A stretch of 64,000 bases of DNA from Ailanthus altissimus (taxonomy: Eukaryota > Streptophyta > Magnoliopsida > Sapindales > Simaroubaceae): the NCBI GenBank assembly GCA_946807835.1, contig OX327697.1, positions 20,408,001 to 20,472,000 on the forward strand, read 5' to 3'. How positions within the stretch are numbered: position 1 is the first letter of the stretch; each line of letters begins with the position of its first letter. Position numbers and translations under genes: made by a program. Under the pieces are notes generated by a model. It saw nothing but the letters and a program-made list of their open reading frames with translations, had not been told where the DNA came from and did not search any database. This document shows, in pieces, positions 62,900-64,000 of the stretch.

Positions 62900-64000
62900 T
62901 CATTTTACATTCACAGTGGTGCTTACATCCTTTCTGAAGAAGAATATAAGATTTGAAATGTTGCAGAAGGGAAAAGTCAAGGGACTGAGATATAGGTTAG
63001 CCTGTGGTGACAAAGCATCTCATTGTTTAGTTACATGGAGCTATTCCCGATCATTACCCAAGCGCTTGTGTACATTTCTGATTTAGATTATAGGTTCTAT
63101 AGAGTTAAGAGATGTAGAGCGGTATTTTGATTGTTGGAACCATTATTCTTTTCCTTTATAAAGGTATATTTTTTAAAATATTTTTGCTTGAATTTCAACT
63201 TGTTTATACATATTGCAAGTACACACTGAAAGAGGCGTTCTTATAAGTTTATAGTATCCAGCCCTGCTAAAAATACAAAGATGATTATGCCTTGTTTGGC
63301 ATTATTTTTGAAGGCACATTGCCTATCTTTTTTAATCTCAAAATTGCAAAATATATATCACTCGACGTATTATAAAATAATAATATTATGCTATATTGAT
63401 GCAGTATTTGATTTATTCATTGTTAGATTAGTGTTCTATAACTACTATATCAATAAGATTAAAAAGTTAATAATTGACACTTTGGTTATAAAAATAAAAA
63501 TAAAATATTTATGAACCTAAAAAAAAAATTGTTTAAAGGTTGTATTTTATTGTAAAAAAAAGAGTGAGAATAGTAAAATTTTATTTGGTAGAGGCACCTG
63601 ACCTGCATTTAAGAGTTTATTTTAAGTGGAATCACTCCTAGTCCTGCAATTTTATATTTTATTTTTTATAAAAAAAGGAATAGTAATAAAGTTGGTAGAC
63701 GTGTTATTTTAGAAATGATAGGAAATTTTGAGAAAGGCGTATTGATGTGTTGGGTGAGGTTAGGAAGTTGAGACAATTAGAGTTTATGAGAGTTTGAAAA
63801 TGAGGGAACACAGCACAACGCAACCAATTTGTTGTTATAAGCAAAATGGCGACCGGATTCAGCATGAAATTGCACTGCCACCATACCCAAATGAATTATA
63901 TTTGCAAATATAATTGAATGGGTTAAATATGAAAACGCAAATTATTAATTAAACTTTTAAAAATTAATTCAAAATATATATTTTTAAAAAAAGAATAACC
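62900..64000. other. GT92 3' UTR and downstream flank
   Basis: The 3' UTR probably ends within a few hundred bases of the stop. After about 63280 the DNA is AT-rich with short open frames lacking any similarity or codon bias. No further gene is seen before the window ends. Confidence 0.6.

Noticed and set aside
1..64000. CRISPR arrays, operons, prokaryotic mobile elements or phage genes
   Set aside because: Spliced genes, plant LTR elements and base composition show a plant nuclear genome. The direct repeats seen are tandem duplications or microsatellites without spacers.

Overview
This is nuclear DNA from a flowering plant, very probably a eudicot. The genes have GT-AG introns, the intergenic DNA is very AT-rich, and copia- and gypsy-type LTR retrotransposons, TRIM elements and a tRNA-type SINE are nested in it. 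The species cannot be fixed from sequence alone. Only two protein-coding genes look functional, both on the + strand at opposite ends of the window; the roughly 39 kb between them is decayed repeat DNA.

Left end (1-17.6 kb): a 15-exon folylpolyglutamate synthase gene, open from an ATG at 965 to a TGA at 17601 (563 codons). From remembered family sequences it most resembles the Arabidopsis mitochondrial isoform (DFC/FPGS2). Its N-terminal part is disturbed: an 808-bp TRIM (139-946, 5-bp target duplication) lies 18 bp before the first conserved methionine, and the frame stays open across the reconstructed pre-insertion junction. A 5.2-kb Ty1/copia element (5646-10810) sits in intron 4 with nearly identical LTRs but a broken gag-pol. 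A second, older TRIM remnant lies in intron 11.

Middle (17.6-57 kb): an imperfect foldback element (18.84-19.23 kb); a gypsy-type LTR (21.6-22.5 kb); a decayed copia element with a very long LTR, itself hit by a minus-strand LTR, followed by gag and protease remains (27.0-32.2 kb); a gypsy 3' end (about 32.2-34.6 kb); a DUF1985-type pseudogene (35.9-36.9 kb) of the kind linked to Mutator-like elements carrying ULP1-like genes; a three-copy, partly tandem segmental duplication (36.75-49.16 kb) interrupted by a minus-strand LTR fragment, which holds a solo LTR (38233-40395) with a perfect target duplication; a SINE with 12-bp target duplications (51750-51867); and several short tandem duplications.

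Right end (57-62.9 kb): an intact 11-exon glycosyltransferase family 92 (DUF23) gene, 530 codons, with a predicted type II membrane anchor, a DTDE metal-binding motif and a TATA box about 75 bp upstream of its ATG.

The two genes have unrelated jobs: folate polyglutamylation, and glycan synthesis in the secretory pathway. I found no prokaryote-type features (operons, CRISPR, riboswitches) and no convincing new multi-gene system. The most interesting signals are the TRIM in the 5' coding region of the folate gene, the foldback element and the segmental array.
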